A stretch of DNA of 64,000 nucleotides from Bacteroidota bacterium (GTDB lineage: Bacteria > Bacteroidota > Bacteroidia > UKL13-3), in NCBI GenBank assembly GCA_027488905.1, contig JAIYAT010000031.1:1-64000 (forward strand). The letters run 5' to 3'. Positions 9,132 through 18,627 of the stretch are shown piece after piece. The position numbers and the translations under genes were made by a program. The notes below the pieces were generated by a model that was not told the origin of the DNA, made no database searches, and saw only the letters and a list, made by a program, of their open reading frames with translations. Each line of letters begins with the position of its first letter. Within the stretch, counting starts at the first letter, position 1.

Positions 9132-10601
9132 CTAGCTCAATAATTTTGCCCAAGAAATTTCGGAAGCCAAAATTTCTCTTAGCTTTTCAAAAGAAATTCT
9201 TTCTTGTTCCATTGTATCACGGTATCTGATAGTAATGGTTTTGTCTTCTAAAGTTTGATGGTCGATGGTAATACAATACGGTGTACCAAGTGCGTCTTGT
9301 CTTCTGTACCTTTTTCCAATCGCATCTTTTTCTTCATAGAAACAATTGTAATCAAGCTTAAGTGTTTGCATCATTTCTCTTGCAATTTCTGGCAAACCGT
9401 CCTTTTTCATTAAAGGAAGCACTGCTACTTTATAGGGTGCCAAAATAGGAGGTAGGCTTAATACTACTCTTGTATCCTTCTTGTCTCCTTCCCCAACTTC
9501 TTCTTCTTTATAGCTAGCGCAAAGTGTCGAAAGGAATAGTCTATCTAGACCTATTGAGGTTTCAATTACATAAGGAATATAATTACCATATGCTTTTCCA
9601 TTTTCGTCTAACTCAGCATCAAAATATTGCAATTTTTTACCCGAATGTTCTTGGTGGTTCTTAAGGTCAAAATCTGTGCGGCTATGAATGCCTTCCATTT
9701 CTTTGAATCCAAATGGGAAGTTGAATTCTATATCTACTGCTGCATCTGCATAATGCGCAGGTTTTACATGGTCGTGAAAGCGATAGTTTTCTGAACCAAA
9801 GCCAAGCTTATGGTGCCATTTCATCCTAGCTTCTTTCCAATATTCATACCATTGCTTTTGTGTTCCTGGGCGCACAAAGAATTGCATTTCCATTTGCTCG
9901 AATTCACGCATACGCATAATGAATTGTCTCGCAATGATTTCATTTCTAAATGCTTTACCTGTTTGGGCAATGCCAAAAGGAACTTTCATTCTTCCTGTTT
10001 TTTGAACGTTTAAGAAGTTTACAAAAATACCTTGGGCAGTTTCTGGTCTAAGAAAGATTTTATCAGCCTCTTCTGCCATTGCACCCATTTCTGTAGAAAA
10101 CATAAGGTTAAACTGGCGAACATCTGTCCAATTTCGTGTGCCACTGATTGGGCAAGCAATTTCATGTTCAACAATCAGAGACTTAAGTTTAGCTAAATCA
10201 TTTTCAATAGTGGCATTGTCTAAAGCAACTTGCAATTCTTCTGCTTTGTTGGTTTTGCCATCTTTTTGATAGCGAGCAATTTTATCTTCTAGTAAGTTAT
10301 CTGCCCTATATCTCTTTTTTGAGTCTTTGTTGTCAATCATTGGGTCAGAAAACCCATCAATGTGCCCACTTGCTTTCCAGGTTTTTGGGTGCATAAAAAT
10401 TGCAGCATCAATGCCAACTATGTTTTCATGCATTTGCACCATAGATTTCCACCAATATTGGCGAAGGTTGTTTTTTAGTTCTACCCCATTTTGGCCATAA
10501 TCATACACCGCACCAAGGCCATCATAAATTTCGCTAGAAGGAAAAACAAACCCGTACTCTTTGGCATGGGAAACTACTTTTTTAAATAAATCGTCGCTCA
10601 T
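9132..10601 (-). CDS. glyS: Glycyl-tRNA synthetase, alpha2 (single-chain) type
   Basis: 489 residues. This class II synthetase charges tRNA-Gly and is of the dimeric type found in eukaryotes, archaea and many Bacteroidota rather than the alpha2beta2 type. Seen: N-terminal SEIYDGLGAVYDYG (23-36), LRPETAQG (184-191), motif 2 FRNEIIARQF (218-227) and motif 3 GLDRLFL (351-357), then an anticodon-binding domain (about 385-489, with IDHQTLEDKTITIRYRDT). The region 95-150 holds the family's variable insertion. It lies downstream of gcvH, but a strong gcvH terminator and a GGTTCAAACC copy separate them, so it probably has its own promoter in the 80-base gap. Confidence 0.96.
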   Translation of the reverse strand: MSDDLFKKVVSHAKEYGFVFPSSEIYDGLGAVYDYGQNGVELKNNLRQYWWKSMVQMHENIVGIDAAIFMHPKTWKASGHIDGFSDPMIDNKDSKKRYRADNLLEDKIARYQKDGKTNKAEELQVALDNATIENDLAKLKSLIVEHEIACPISGTRNWTDVRQFNLMFSTEMGAMAEEADKIFLRPETAQGIFVNFLNVQKTGRMKVPFGIAQTGKAFRNEIIARQFIMRMREFEQMEMQFFVRPGTQKQWYEYWKEARMKWHHKLGFGSENYRFHDHVKPAHYADAAVDIEFNFPFGFKEMEGIHSRTDFDLKNHQEHSGKKLQYFDAELDENGKAYGNYIPYVIETSIGLDRLFLSTLCASYKEEEVGEGDKKDTRVVLSLPPILAPYKVAVLPLMKKDGLPEIAREMMQTLKLDYNCFYEEKDAIGKRYRRQDALGTPYCITIDHQTLEDKTITIRYRDTMEQERISFEKLREILASEISWAKLLS

Positions 10602-10616
10602 TGTGGCGCGAAATTA

Positions 10617-10626
10617 GGTTCAAACC
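10617..10626 (+). repeat. GGTTCAAACC word, copy 3
   Basis: Intergenic, 15 bases upstream of the glyS start codon and just downstream of the gcvH terminator. Context TTA-GGTTCAAACC-GAC. Confidence 0.85.
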
Positions 10627-10631
10627 GACAC

Positions 10632-10664
10632 AAAAAAAAGCCGATTCAATTACGAATCGGCTTT
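10632..10664 (-). terminator. gcvH intrinsic terminator
   Basis: On the minus strand AAAGCCGATTC pairs with GAATCGGCTTT over a six-base loop and is followed by eight or more T. It lies 20 bases after the gcvH stop. Confidence 0.9.
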
Positions 10665-10683
10665 CCATTATTTTGTTGGATTA

Positions 10684-11061
10684 TTAATGAACCAGACCTT
10701 GGTAAGCTTCTGCACTCATAAGGCCTTCAACTTCTGAAGGATTTGCAATGCTGCATTTAATCATCCAGCCATCACCGTATGGGTCTGAATTTACCATTTC
10801 TGGTGCTCCATCTAACTGGGCATTCAACTCAAGTACTTCACCTGTAAGTGGCATAAACAAATCACTAACCGTTTTTACAGCTTCTACAGTACCAAATACC
10901 TCATGTTGTGCAACTGTTTTGCCTTTTGAAGGAATATCAACATACACGATGTCGCCTAATTCTTTTTGTGCAAAATCGGTAATACCGATGTAGGCTACGT
11001 CGCCTTCTACTCTAACCCACTCGTGGTCTTTTGTGTAGTAAAGATTTGATGGAAAGTTCAT
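10684..11061 (-). CDS. gcvH: Glycine cleavage system H protein
   Basis: 125 residues, the usual length. The H protein carries the lipoyl arm that shuttles the aminomethyl group among the P, T and L proteins. The lipoylation motif [12 protein letters not shown] places the modified lysine at residue 63, and the N-terminal [10 protein letters not shown] and [12 protein letters not shown] are typical. No P or T protein gene is nearby, a common arrangement in Bacteroidota. Monocistronic, with its own terminator and a GGTTCAAACC word 31 bases before the start. Confidence 0.96.
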   Translation of the reverse strand: MNFPSNLYYTKDHEWVRVEGDVAYIGITDFAQKELGDIVYVDIPSKGKTVAQHEVFGTVEAVKTVSDLFMPLTGEVLELNAQLDGAPEMVNSDPYGDGWMIKCSIANPSEVEGLMSAEAYQGLVH

Positions 11062-11092
11062 ATGTATGCTTTTTAATTTTGTTGCAAAATAA

Positions 11093-11102
11093 GGTTTGAA
11101 CC
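11093..11102 (-). repeat. GGTTCAAACC word, copy 4 (minus orientation)
   Basis: Intergenic upstream of gcvH. Read on the minus strand the context is TTA-GGTTCAAACC-TTATTTTGC, placing it directly before a TATTTTG stretch that resembles a Bacteroidota -7 element. Confidence 0.85.
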
Positions 11103-11119
11103 TAATAAAAAAAATGAGT

Positions 11120-11797
11120 TTATTTAGTTTTTAGGTACTCTAAAATGCTAATGGGTAATAAGAGGCAGGTAAGCGCGTAAATGGTATCTTCTATTGGAAT
11201 TGAAACAATCCTAAGTCCGATAATTTCTTCAGGGTTATACCACACAACTGGTTTAGGAGTTACAGCCCCAGTTAACACCCCATTTACAATGAAAAAGGGA
11301 ATCAAATGAACAAAATAGGCAAACCAAAAATACCCCATATAGGAAGTTTTGAACCAAAACTGATGCAACAACAAAAGAATTAAGGCAATGCTTAAGTTCA
11401 CAAGGGTATAAGTTTTATCCGAAAAGAAAATGATTCCTAAAAGGCATAACACAATAAAAAAGTCGTTAAAGAAGGAAACTTTTTTTTGCCACCATTTATC
11501 TGAAAAATAGGATTTTAAACAGGCATAAATAAAAATTGATGCATAGGGTACAACTATAAAAAAACTCCATTCTTCTAATGGTAAATGCAACCAACGCAGA
11601 GGCCAAACATAACTTTCATTAAAAGCCCAAACATTGTTAACAGTAAACCAGCTGTCCCAAAGAATAAAAAGTACCATGTTGACGGCAATTCCAGCAAACA
11701 ATGCTGGCCACCATTTATAGAACGCCACCTTTTTATCAAAGCTAAGCGCTAAAGGCCCAAGTAAAGAGCCAAGCATAAGCCAAGCATACAAAGTCAT
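11120..11797 (-). CDS. crtY: Lycopene cyclase (CrtYcd-type membrane protein)
   Basis: 225 residues, almost wholly hydrophobic with six or seven predicted membrane spans. It has two tandem lycopene-cyclase domains, each with the family acidic motif: PLEEWSFF at 73-80 in the first and [10 protein letters not shown] in the second. The heterodimeric CrtYc/CrtYd cyclases of actinobacteria are fused in this form in Bacteroidota. The enzyme would close beta-ionone rings on a linear carotene. Its start overlaps the end of the hydroxylase gene by four bases (ATGA), indicating translational coupling. Substrate and number of rings formed are inferred. Confidence 0.85.
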   Translation of the reverse strand: MTLYAWLMLGSLLGPLALSFDKKVAFYKWWPALFAGIAVNMVLFILWDSWFTVNNVWAFNESYVWPLRWLHLPLEEWSFFIVVPYASIFIYACLKSYFSDKWWQKKVSFFNDFFIVLCLLGIIFFSDKTYTLVNLSIALILLLLHQFWFKTSYMGYFWFAYFVHLIPFFIVNGVLTGAVTPKPVVWYNPEEIIGLRIVSIPIEDTIYALTCLLLPISILEYLKTK

Positions 11798-12246
11798 TTG
11801 CTGGTATTAGGGTCTTTCCAGTATTTTATTGGAACAATTAACATCCCAAAGTTTTCTCCTAATTCTTTGTTAAGGTGTTTATGATGCATTTTATGCGCCC
11901 TTCTAATGGCACGTACATATCTATTATTCCAATGTGTCCAGATTTTGAAACGTTGATGAATGATAATATCGTGTACTAAAAAGTAGCATAAGCCATATAA
12001 GGAAATGCCGATTCCTATAAATAATCTAAAATCTTGGTGCATAATACCCGTAACGTAACAATATGCACTTGGAACGGCAAAAATTAGAAAGAAGGCATCA
12101 TTCTTTTCAAAAAATCCAGGTTCAACCTGATGGTGGTCCTTATGCAAATACCAAAGTATGCCATGCATTACAAATTTATGAGTGAACCAAGCCATGAATT
12201 CCATGAAAAAGAAAGTGGCTATAACTATAAGAATATTTACCATCAT
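11794..12246 (-). CDS. crtZ: Beta-carotene 3-hydroxylase (CrtZ-like)
   Basis: 150 residues of the fatty acid hydroxylase/carotenoid hydroxylase superfamily, a non-heme di-iron membrane oxygenase. The histidine clusters are HKFVMH (23-28), HKDHH (35-39), HDIIIH (92-97) and HKMHHKH (118-124), all in CrtZ spacing. It would add 3-hydroxyl groups to beta-rings. Coupled to the downstream cyclase by a four-base overlap and 73 bases after the CruF-like gene, forming a carotenoid operon. Either of the two first methionines could start it. Confidence 0.88.
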   Translation of the reverse strand: MMVNILIVIATFFFMEFMAWFTHKFVMHGILWYLHKDHHQVEPGFFEKNDAFFLIFAVPSAYCYVTGIMHQDFRLFIGIGISLYGLCYFLVHDIIIHQRFKIWTHWNNRYVRAIRRAHKMHHKHLNKELGENFGMLIVPIKYWKDPNTSK

Positions 12247-12319
12247 AATTTTTGAACAAGTAGCAATAATAATTGTTTCGACTTGCTATTGTGTTGTTAA
12301 ATTTAAACCAATCTTTGTT

Positions 12320-12988
12320 TTAAAGGCTTATATTTAAAATGACAAAAAAAACTAATTGAATTAAATAAACCCTCCAACCAATTGGATTATCAGAAATTAA
12401 TCCGCTTTTTATGAGCCAAAAACAAAATGTAAATCCAAAGAAGAACCAGGCCGTATAATTTTGGAGGGGCACTTCTAAATTTTCGAAAGCCCAAAAATCT
12501 AGTTTAGGGGCAACCTGTTCAATTAACAAATCTAATATTACCATTAATAAGCCGCCAAATGCTGCAGCTGTTAGGGCATTTACCTTTAAATTTAATTTTT
12601 TGCTAGCGGTTTGAACCAAATGTAAGCTGCTGTATACAACGATTATCCAATTAACGCCTATTAAAAGCGGGGTATTTCCAATTTTTATTCCAAGAGATTC
12701 TCCGTATGCGTACTTACCAAATATTAGGCCTGTGTTAACCCCAACAAATTCTAGTGTAAAAGAAGCTGCAAAGAGAAATGATAATTGAACATAAAAAAAA
12801 GGATCCTTTTTTGGATGCAGCCATAAAGTAGCCGCTATTGTGAGCAATAAATTAAATGGGGTAAGTTTTGCAAAATCAACAGGATTTAGACTTATTCCAA
12901 TAGTTCCTACAGTATAAAAAATTATAAGTACGATTGAAATTATAGAACTGCTTGTGGCTTTATTATATAAATCTTTGAAAGTCATCAT
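12320..12988 (-). CDS. cruF: Carotenoid biosynthesis protein, CruF-like hydratase (DUF422)
   Basis: 222 residues, about seven membrane spans. The segment LEFVGVNTGLIFGKYAY and the following GVNWIIVVYSS are diagnostic of the DUF422/CruF family, which adds water at C-1' of a linear (psi) carotenoid end. Having this with a cyclase and a hydroxylase suggests a monocyclic product of the saproxanthin/flexixanthin kind. No phytoene synthase or desaturase is in the window, so the pathway must be completed elsewhere. Two consecutive ATG codons are possible starts. Confidence 0.75.
   Translation of the reverse strand: MMTFKDLYNKATSSSIISIVLIIFYTVGTIGISLNPVDFAKLTPFNLLLTIAATLWLHPKKDPFFYVQLSFLFAASFTLEFVGVNTGLIFGKYAYGESLGIKIGNTPLLIGVNWIIVVYSSLHLVQTASKKLNLKVNALTAAAFGGLLMVILDLLIEQVAPKLDFWAFENLEVPLQNYTAWFFFGFTFCFWLIKSGLISDNPIGWRVYLIQLVFFVILNISL
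12608..12617 (-). repeat. GGTTCAAACC word, copy 5 (minus orientation)
   Basis: Inside the CruF-like gene, encoding V-Q-T on the minus strand. Oriented context ATTT-GGTTCAAACC-GCT. Confidence 0.85.
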
Positions 12989-13032
12989 TTATTACCACAA
13001 ATAAAGCCACAAACAGTTTTGGTTCAACCCAA

Positions 13033-13851
13033 TTATTTAATTTTTGCCAACATTGGGTTCTTTGCCCCTTTTATTTTAGTAATTTCTGCTTTTACAGACC
13101 CAACAAAAATGTCACTTTCAACCAACAAGGGAATCTTGTTTTCATCGTCAGTTACCCATAAAGTTAAGGCATCTTCATCTTTAAAAACTCTACCTTTTAA
13201 AAGTTGAGGTTTTATTACAAGAGTTTTAAAAGTTCCAGCCTCAGTTTTTATAGTTTCTCTTTTAACAAACTTAAATCGCAATTGATAATTTTCGGCGTCC
13301 ATATAAATGTTAACTGGAAAAACATCACCAATTTTCGCTTTGCTCATGTCTGTAGTTCTTGCAAAGTAAATCGCAGAAACAATATCTTGAGTTTGTTCTT
13401 GAATTTCAACTTTTCCTCTTTTACTTGAGGCAATGCCATTCAGTTGGTCAAATAAAATAAAATCACTATCGGTATATCCGCCTTCTTTTACTTTTTTAAT
13501 GCACTTCCAGGGAATAATAGCAGTTTCATCAACATAGCTTTCATATTCATCCCTCACGTTAAACATTGCATCAACAATACCTGTAGATTTTCCGTTTACT
13601 TTAATGTGAAATGATTTCCTACCATTAACTTCTACTGGATCATTATTTACCAAGAACTCACATTTTCCAGCATTCATGGGTCCATAATGTATTCTATATT
13701 CGAGTTTTTCTCCATATGTAAAAGCCGTATTGTTAATGCTTTTAATCTCATATGGTTTAGTTTTTTTGGTTTCTGGTTTTTCAAGTGCCAATACAGAACT
13801 AGCCATCCCGGCCAATCCAATCATACTAAAAAGAAAAATCTTGCTTTTCAT
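13033..13851 (-). CDS. DUF3108 family exported protein
   Basis: 272 residues from MKSKIFLFSMIG, chosen because it begins a clean signal peptide (cleavage near ASSVLALEK); ten more in-frame codons upstream lack this property. The motifs FTYGEKLEYRIHYGPMNAGKCEF and LWVTDDENKIPLLVE are characteristic of DUF3108, a periplasmic beta-rich family of unknown function. It lies between the ALDH gene (42 bases upstream) and the carotenoid operon (45 bases downstream), all on the minus strand. No biochemical role can be assigned. Confidence 0.8.
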   Translation of the reverse strand: MKSKIFLFSMIGLAGMASSVLALEKPETKKTKPYEIKSINNTAFTYGEKLEYRIHYGPMNAGKCEFLVNNDPVEVNGRKSFHIKVNGKSTGIVDAMFNVRDEYESYVDETAIIPWKCIKKVKEGGYTDSDFILFDQLNGIASSKRGKVEIQEQTQDIVSAIYFARTTDMSKAKIGDVFPVNIYMDAENYQLRFKFVKRETIKTEAGTFKTLVIKPQLLKGRVFKDEDALTLWVTDDENKIPLLVESDIFVGSVKAEITKIKGAKNPMLAKIK

Positions 13852-13893
13852 AATGCTTGAGTTAGGCAAACCTTGTACCAAAATTTAAATTAT

Positions 13894-15438
13894 TTATAAA
13901 TCAAATTTTATTCCTTGTGCCAGTGGCAATTCTTTCCCAAAATTTAGGGTATTAGTTTGTCTACGCATATAGGCTTTCCACGCATCCGATCCGCTTTCGC
14001 GACCGCCGCCTGTTTCTTTTTCTCCGCCAAACGCGCCACCAATTTCGGCTCCACTTGTACCAATGTTCACATTTGCTATTCCGCAATCACTTCCCCAAGC
14101 ACTTAAAAATTCTTCAGCTTCTTGCATATGATTTGTAAATATTGCGGAACTTAATCCTTGTTTTACGCCATTTTGAAGAGCGATTGCTTCTTCTAATGAG
14201 CTGTATTTTAATAAATACAAAATAGGTGCAAAGGTTTCTGATTGTACAATGTTATAGGAGTTTTGCGCCTCACATATTGTTGGTTTTACATAACAACCAC
14301 TTTCATACCCAGGTCCAGAAAGCACTTCAGCCCCACAAAGCACCTTTCCGCCTTCTTTTTTAAGTTGTTCAATTGCGTTTAAATAGGCATTTACAGCAGC
14401 TTTGTCTATTAGTGGTCCTACCAAATTGCTTTCTAGTGGGTTGCCTATTGTCAATTGCCCATAAGCCTTAACAAGCTTTTCTTTCACTTGCTCATAAATG
14501 CTTTCATGAATGATTAATCTTCTTGTGGTGGTGCATCTTTGTCCAGCAGTTCCTACCGCGCCAAAAAGTACCCCTACCATTGCTAAATCTAAGTTTGCAT
14601 TTGGTGTCAGTATAATCGCATTATTTCCACCAAGTTCTAGTAAAGCCTTTCCAAATCTTTCTGCTAAAGCACTTCCTACGGCCTTACCCATTCTAACACT
14701 ACCAGTTGCTGATACCAATGGAATTCTTTCGTCATGACTCATCCATTCGCCAACTTTGTAATCTCCATTTATTAAACAGAATAAGCCTTCAGGCAAATTA
14801 TTTTCTTCAATGATTCTCGCCATTAACTTTTGGCAGGCTACCGCTGATAAGGGAGTCTTTTCTGATGGCTTCCAAATACAAACATCCCCGCAAATTGCCG
14901 CTAACATGCTGTTCCAACTCCAAACCGCAACTGGGAAATTAAAAGCTGAGATAATCCCCACAACCCCAACTGGATGCCATTGTTCATACATTCTGTGGTT
15001 GGGTCTTTCACTGTGCATTGTAAGTCCATGTAATTGTCTACTTAATCCAACAGCAAAATCACAGATATCAATCATCTCTTGAACTTCGCCTAGTCCTTCT
15101 TGTAAACTTTTACCCATTTCAAAACTTACTAACCTACCCAAAGCATCTTTGTATTCTCTCAATAAATTTCCGTATTGTCTAACAATTTCGCCTCTTTTTG
15201 GAGCAGGAATCTTTCGCCATATTTGATATGCTTCATCTGCTTTGGTAACAACTTTTTCATATTCTTCAGCGGTTGTGTATGCAATTGAACCTATAAGTGA
15301 ACCATCAACTGGAGAATGTATATTTTTTACTTCAGCATTTGAATCCATAAAATTTTCCTTCCCAGTTGAGGTCCCTGGATTGATTGACTCAATTCCTAAT
15401 TTGGCTAGGAAACTGTTTGTTGCAACTTGATTTGTCAT
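13894..15438 (-). CDS. ALDH7-family aldehyde dehydrogenase (alpha-aminoadipic semialdehyde dehydrogenase-like)
   Basis: 514 residues. Catalytic Cys302 lies in GTAGQRCTTTRR, the general base Glu268 in LLELGG, and Asn167 in AFNFPV. The C-terminal NIGTSGAEIGGAFGGEKE followed by TGGGRESGSD is typical of ALDH7 (antiquitin). Members oxidise alpha-aminoadipate semialdehyde in lysine breakdown, and also betaine aldehyde and lipid-derived aldehydes. NAD+ is the expected acceptor. It follows the M1 peptidase gene by 50 bases without a visible terminator. The exact substrate cannot be fixed from sequence. Confidence 0.9.
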   Translation of the reverse strand: MTNQVATNSFLAKLGIESINPGTSTGKENFMDSNAEVKNIHSPVDGSLIGSIAYTTAEEYEKVVTKADEAYQIWRKIPAPKRGEIVRQYGNLLREYKDALGRLVSFEMGKSLQEGLGEVQEMIDICDFAVGLSRQLHGLTMHSERPNHRMYEQWHPVGVVGIISAFNFPVAVWSWNSMLAAICGDVCIWKPSEKTPLSAVACQKLMARIIEENNLPEGLFCLINGDYKVGEWMSHDERIPLVSATGSVRMGKAVGSALAERFGKALLELGGNNAIILTPNANLDLAMVGVLFGAVGTAGQRCTTTRRLIIHESIYEQVKEKLVKAYGQLTIGNPLESNLVGPLIDKAAVNAYLNAIEQLKKEGGKVLCGAEVLSGPGYESGCYVKPTICEAQNSYNIVQSETFAPILYLLKYSSLEEAIALQNGVKQGLSSAIFTNHMQEAEEFLSAWGSDCGIANVNIGTSGAEIGGAFGGEKETGGGRESGSDAWKAYMRRQTNTLNFGKELPLAQGIKFDL

Positions 15439-15488
15439 GATAATTTCAATTTGTTTTTCAAAGGTACATTTAAATTATGTCCTACTTT

Positions 15489-18400
15489 TTATAGTTTAAA
15501 ATTTCTTATGAATTGAATAGGGCTAAGTTTGTTTAGATTTAAGGTAAAACTTGTTTTTTTGAAAATATTATCTGCCTTGTTTAAATCCCAATAATCTGAT
15601 ACGTTTTCACTAGAAACAGCCGGCACGTAGATACATAAAATATCTTTTATGATTTGAATATAAATACCTCCAACATAACTAAAATTCCCATTGTTACCTG
15701 CAGAAAATGGAAGTTTTGCATAAGAGAAATCACCATAAAAACCTAAAGGTACTGGCAATGGAAAAGGAATGGTAAGGTTTGCTGCACTTATCCATCTGTC
15801 GGTATTTCCAAGGTTTACAAAATTTCTAAATCCTGCATCTCTTTGCAATATTTGATGACTCCAAAAACCTGGAGTAAAGTCGGAGCGGCCTATCATTACT
15901 TCATCAAATAAATAATCATTTGACCCCAACGTTCCACCTGCTGTGAACATAGCGTTTTCATAAACTTTTTGATTGACGCTTCTGATGCCTCCTGCATAGG
16001 TTTCTCTTGCAAAAAACATTCCTGTAAAGAGTCTAATGGAAGCTGCTTTTTTGTGTTTAGAATAAGTAAATGATTGTGTAAAATCTAAGGCCAATCGGTT
16101 CAAACCGTTATTTTTTAAACCTAATTGGTAATCAAAGTTAAAAGAAGATGGATACAAAGCATGGTCTCTTTGATAATGATATTTTAAGTTACTTACACCA
16201 TAGTGGTCAGAACCAAAATTTGCGTAATATCCTTGCGTACTAAACTGTTCATTTACCATTACGTAACGCAAGGTTATGGACTGTTCTATGTTACTTCTTT
16301 CGTTTCTAGGGCGAAGATTTAATTTTAGAAATGGTGCAATTTTTTCAAAGCTTGTTCTATCTGTATAAGAGCCAAACTCTTTTATTATATTATCAATTTC
16401 AATATCGTTAGATCGGAAGGAAATTGCATTATTTCCAAATCTTGATGCTTTTAGTCCAACTTGAATATTTCTAATTTTACCAGCACCATAAATGTTTCTA
16501 TGAATGGAGAAGAAACCGTTTAGGTCTTTTGTAGCAAAGCTGTACAATGGTGTAAAAATAAACTCAGTTTTCTTTTGTGGGAAAATGCTATTATAAAAGC
16601 TTAGGCCAAACATGTTTTTATTATATAGGTTATATCCATAGACTGGTGCTATAAAAGTTTGGCGGGCTTTATTGTTTTCTATTCCAAATATTAACTGAAA
16701 TTTTAATGGTACACTAGTTTTGAAAACACCTTGAGGTTTGGCAAAATTGTTTTGCGGGTATAAATCTACGGTCTGACTTGTAGGGTTTATTTCGAAGCTT
16801 GTGTATTTATTGAAGCCTCCAAGCCCTAAGCTATCTAAAGAAAATGTTTGTTTGTTTAAAAAGCCGTTTAACCAAACAGCAGCAACAATGGTGTCATGAT
16901 CTAGTTTGTTTAGCAAAACTGGACTGCTAATTTGACCTTTGTTTTTAAGTGTAAGTTTGCTGTTTTGAAGACTTTTCACACTGTAATCCATTTTTTTAGT
17001 GGTGCCCATCAATTCATCAAAAAACCAAGAAAGATTTTTTCCAGTAAAAGTTTCGGCATGAATGCGAAAGTCGTTTGGTAAAGGATGTTTAAACTTCCAT
17101 TGAATATAATAAGCTTGCATCATTTTGTCGAACATGTCATCACCTAAATAATGTTGGAGGTAGGCAATGCTTTTTGGGTTTTTGCCATATACAATTGCTC
17201 CATAATTGGCATCTGTGTATGCTTCAGATTTTAGGTTTCCTGCTTGATCCAAGTTTTTACGCAAAGTCAAATTCACCATTAAATCGAGTTGGCTAATTTT
17301 CATTCCAAACAAGCTTATCATTCCGGCGTTTGGATTAGAAGATAGGTCTTTTTGGCTCCTTTCTTCATAATAGGTATTAATACTTTCATCCATCCACGGA
17401 TAATCACGTTCATTGCTACCAAGTATGCCATAAAACCAATTGTGGCCTACCTCATGTATGATTGTAGTTCTGTCAATACTTCCACAATTAGTTATGGTAG
17501 GGTATTCCATTCCGCCACCTGCTATCAATGGGGTAATTACAACTTGTGCAATGCTATAAGGATAGTTACCAACTTTATCAGAGTAATATTTAACCCCATC
17601 ATTAAGATGTTCTATGCCTTTTGGTGCTTCCTTTTTAGAAACTTCAAAAATCCAGGTTTCAACTTTTTGTCCATTGTTTAGGGTTACGGTATCAAAATCA
17701 ACACGATAGTTTTTATTTGCAAACCAAGCAAAATCATGAACATTATCTTGGATAAAGTGTAAAGTTTTTACATCAGAATTTGAAGGATGTGGTACATTGT
17801 TTTCGTCTTTCAATTTGCGCCACCAAGTTTTTTCCTCCGGATCTTGAACCTCTCCAGTTGCTGCAACAACTAAATTTTTTGGCACAGTTATTTGAACATC
17901 AAACTTTCCAAATTCACTATAAAATTCACCTTGGTTCAAATAGGACATAGGGTTCCAACCGTTTATATCATAAACTGCTGGTTTGGGGTACCATTGAGTG
18001 ATGCAATAATGACCATTTTCAAAACCTAAACGCGAGAACACTTTTGGCAATTTAACCTTAAAGGGTGTTGAAATTATTATTGTTTCATTTGGTTGAAGGG
18101 GCCTGTTTAAAATAATTTTAGCAACGTCAATATTTTCTGTATAATCCCATTTTACAATCTGTTGGTCTACTAAGAAATTGATAGAATCTATATATCCTTT
18201 GTCAGATTCTTCTGAAAAGTAAAAACTGATGCTTCCATTTTCTAAATCTTGTTTGGCATAGGCTGTGGTTCTGTTTTTATAGGCATTTGGCCATAAATGC
18301 ATGTAAACCTCTGAAATGGTATTAGGGGAATTGTTTTTATAGCTAATACTTTCAAAACCTCTAAGTACATGGTATTGTGTGTCTAAACTCACTTTGATTT

Positions 18401-18515
18401 CATAATCTACACTTTGCTGCCAGTTTGCCTGATTAAGAGATTTTGGCTTGGTTTGTGCGAAAGAGAGTAACGCGTTCGTTAAGCAGAAAAGAACAAGTAC
18501 GAATTTATTTTTCAT
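15489..18515 (-). CDS. M1 family metallopeptidase with C-terminal barrel-like domain
   Basis: 1008 residues from MKNKFVLVLFC, chosen because it opens a signal peptide (to SFAQT); an extra 25 codons upstream look non-coding. The zinc site HEVGHNW is at 354-360, followed by WMDESINTYYEE with the third ligand, and the exopeptidase-like GGMEYP precedes it. The first ~550 residues form an aminopeptidase N-like unit. The last ~400 are rich in alternating aromatic/polar strands (for example VPLKFQLIFG, TPLYSFATKDLNGFFSI) and end in a hydrophobic strand and F-K-L, suggesting an outer-membrane beta-barrel. This would anchor the peptidase at the cell surface. The barrel assignment is inference. Confidence 0.85.
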   Translation of the reverse strand: MKNKFVLVLFCLTNALLSFAQTKPKSLNQANWQQSVDYEIKVSLDTQYHVLRGFESISYKNNSPNTISEVYMHLWPNAYKNRTTAYAKQDLENGSISFYFSEESDKGYIDSINFLVDQQIVKWDYTENIDVAKIILNRPLQPNETIIISTPFKVKLPKVFSRLGFENGHYCITQWYPKPAVYDINGWNPMSYLNQGEFYSEFGKFDVQITVPKNLVVAATGEVQDPEEKTWWRKLKDENNVPHPSNSDVKTLHFIQDNVHDFAWFANKNYRVDFDTVTLNNGQKVETWIFEVSKKEAPKGIEHLNDGVKYYSDKVGNYPYSIAQVVITPLIAGGGMEYPTITNCGSIDRTTIIHEVGHNWFYGILGSNERDYPWMDESINTYYEERSQKDLSSNPNAGMISLFGMKISQLDLMVNLTLRKNLDQAGNLKSEAYTDANYGAIVYGKNPKSIAYLQHYLGDDMFDKMMQAYYIQWKFKHPLPNDFRIHAETFTGKNLSWFFDELMGTTKKMDYSVKSLQNSKLTLKNKGQISSPVLLNKLDHDTIVAAVWLNGFLNKQTFSLDSLGLGGFNKYTSFEINPTSQTVDLYPQNNFAKPQGVFKTSVPLKFQLIFGIENNKARQTFIAPVYGYNLYNKNMFGLSFYNSIFPQKKTEFIFTPLYSFATKDLNGFFSIHRNIYGAGKIRNIQVGLKASRFGNNAISFRSNDIEIDNIIKEFGSYTDRTSFEKIAPFLKLNLRPRNERSNIEQSITLRYVMVNEQFSTQGYYANFGSDHYGVSNLKYHYQRDHALYPSSFNFDYQLGLKNNGLNRLALDFTQSFTYSKHKKAASIRLFTGMFFARETYAGGIRSVNQKVYENAMFTAGGTLGSNDYLFDEVMIGRSDFTPGFWSHQILQRDAGFRNFVNLGNTDRWISAANLTIPFPLPVPLGFYGDFSYAKLPFSAGNNGNFSYVGGIYIQIIKDILCIYVPAVSSENVSDYWDLNKADNIFKKTSFTLNLNKLSPIQFIRNFKL
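16097..16106 (+). repeat. GGTTCAAACC word, copy 6
   Basis: Inside the M1 peptidase gene, read there on the opposite strand as G-L-N. Context ATC-GGTTCAAACC-GTT. Confidence 0.85.
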
Positions 18516-18575
18516 TTTGATAAGTCTAGTTTTCAACCTTGTAAATAGATTTTGCGAAAATTCGTGCTTTTGTTC

Positions 18576-18606
18576 TTTTGAACCAAGCAAAAGGAACGTA
18601 AATTTG
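18576..18606 (+). promoter_or_regulatory. Putative Bacteroidota-type promoter of the TPR gene
   Basis: TTTTG at 18576-18580 and a perfect TAnnTTTG (TAAATTTG) at 18599-18606 are separated by 18 bases, the layout known for the Bacteroidota primary sigma factor. The ATG follows 21 bases later. Confidence 0.45.
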
Positions 18607-18627
18607 ATAAACTAATATTTTAGGCCT

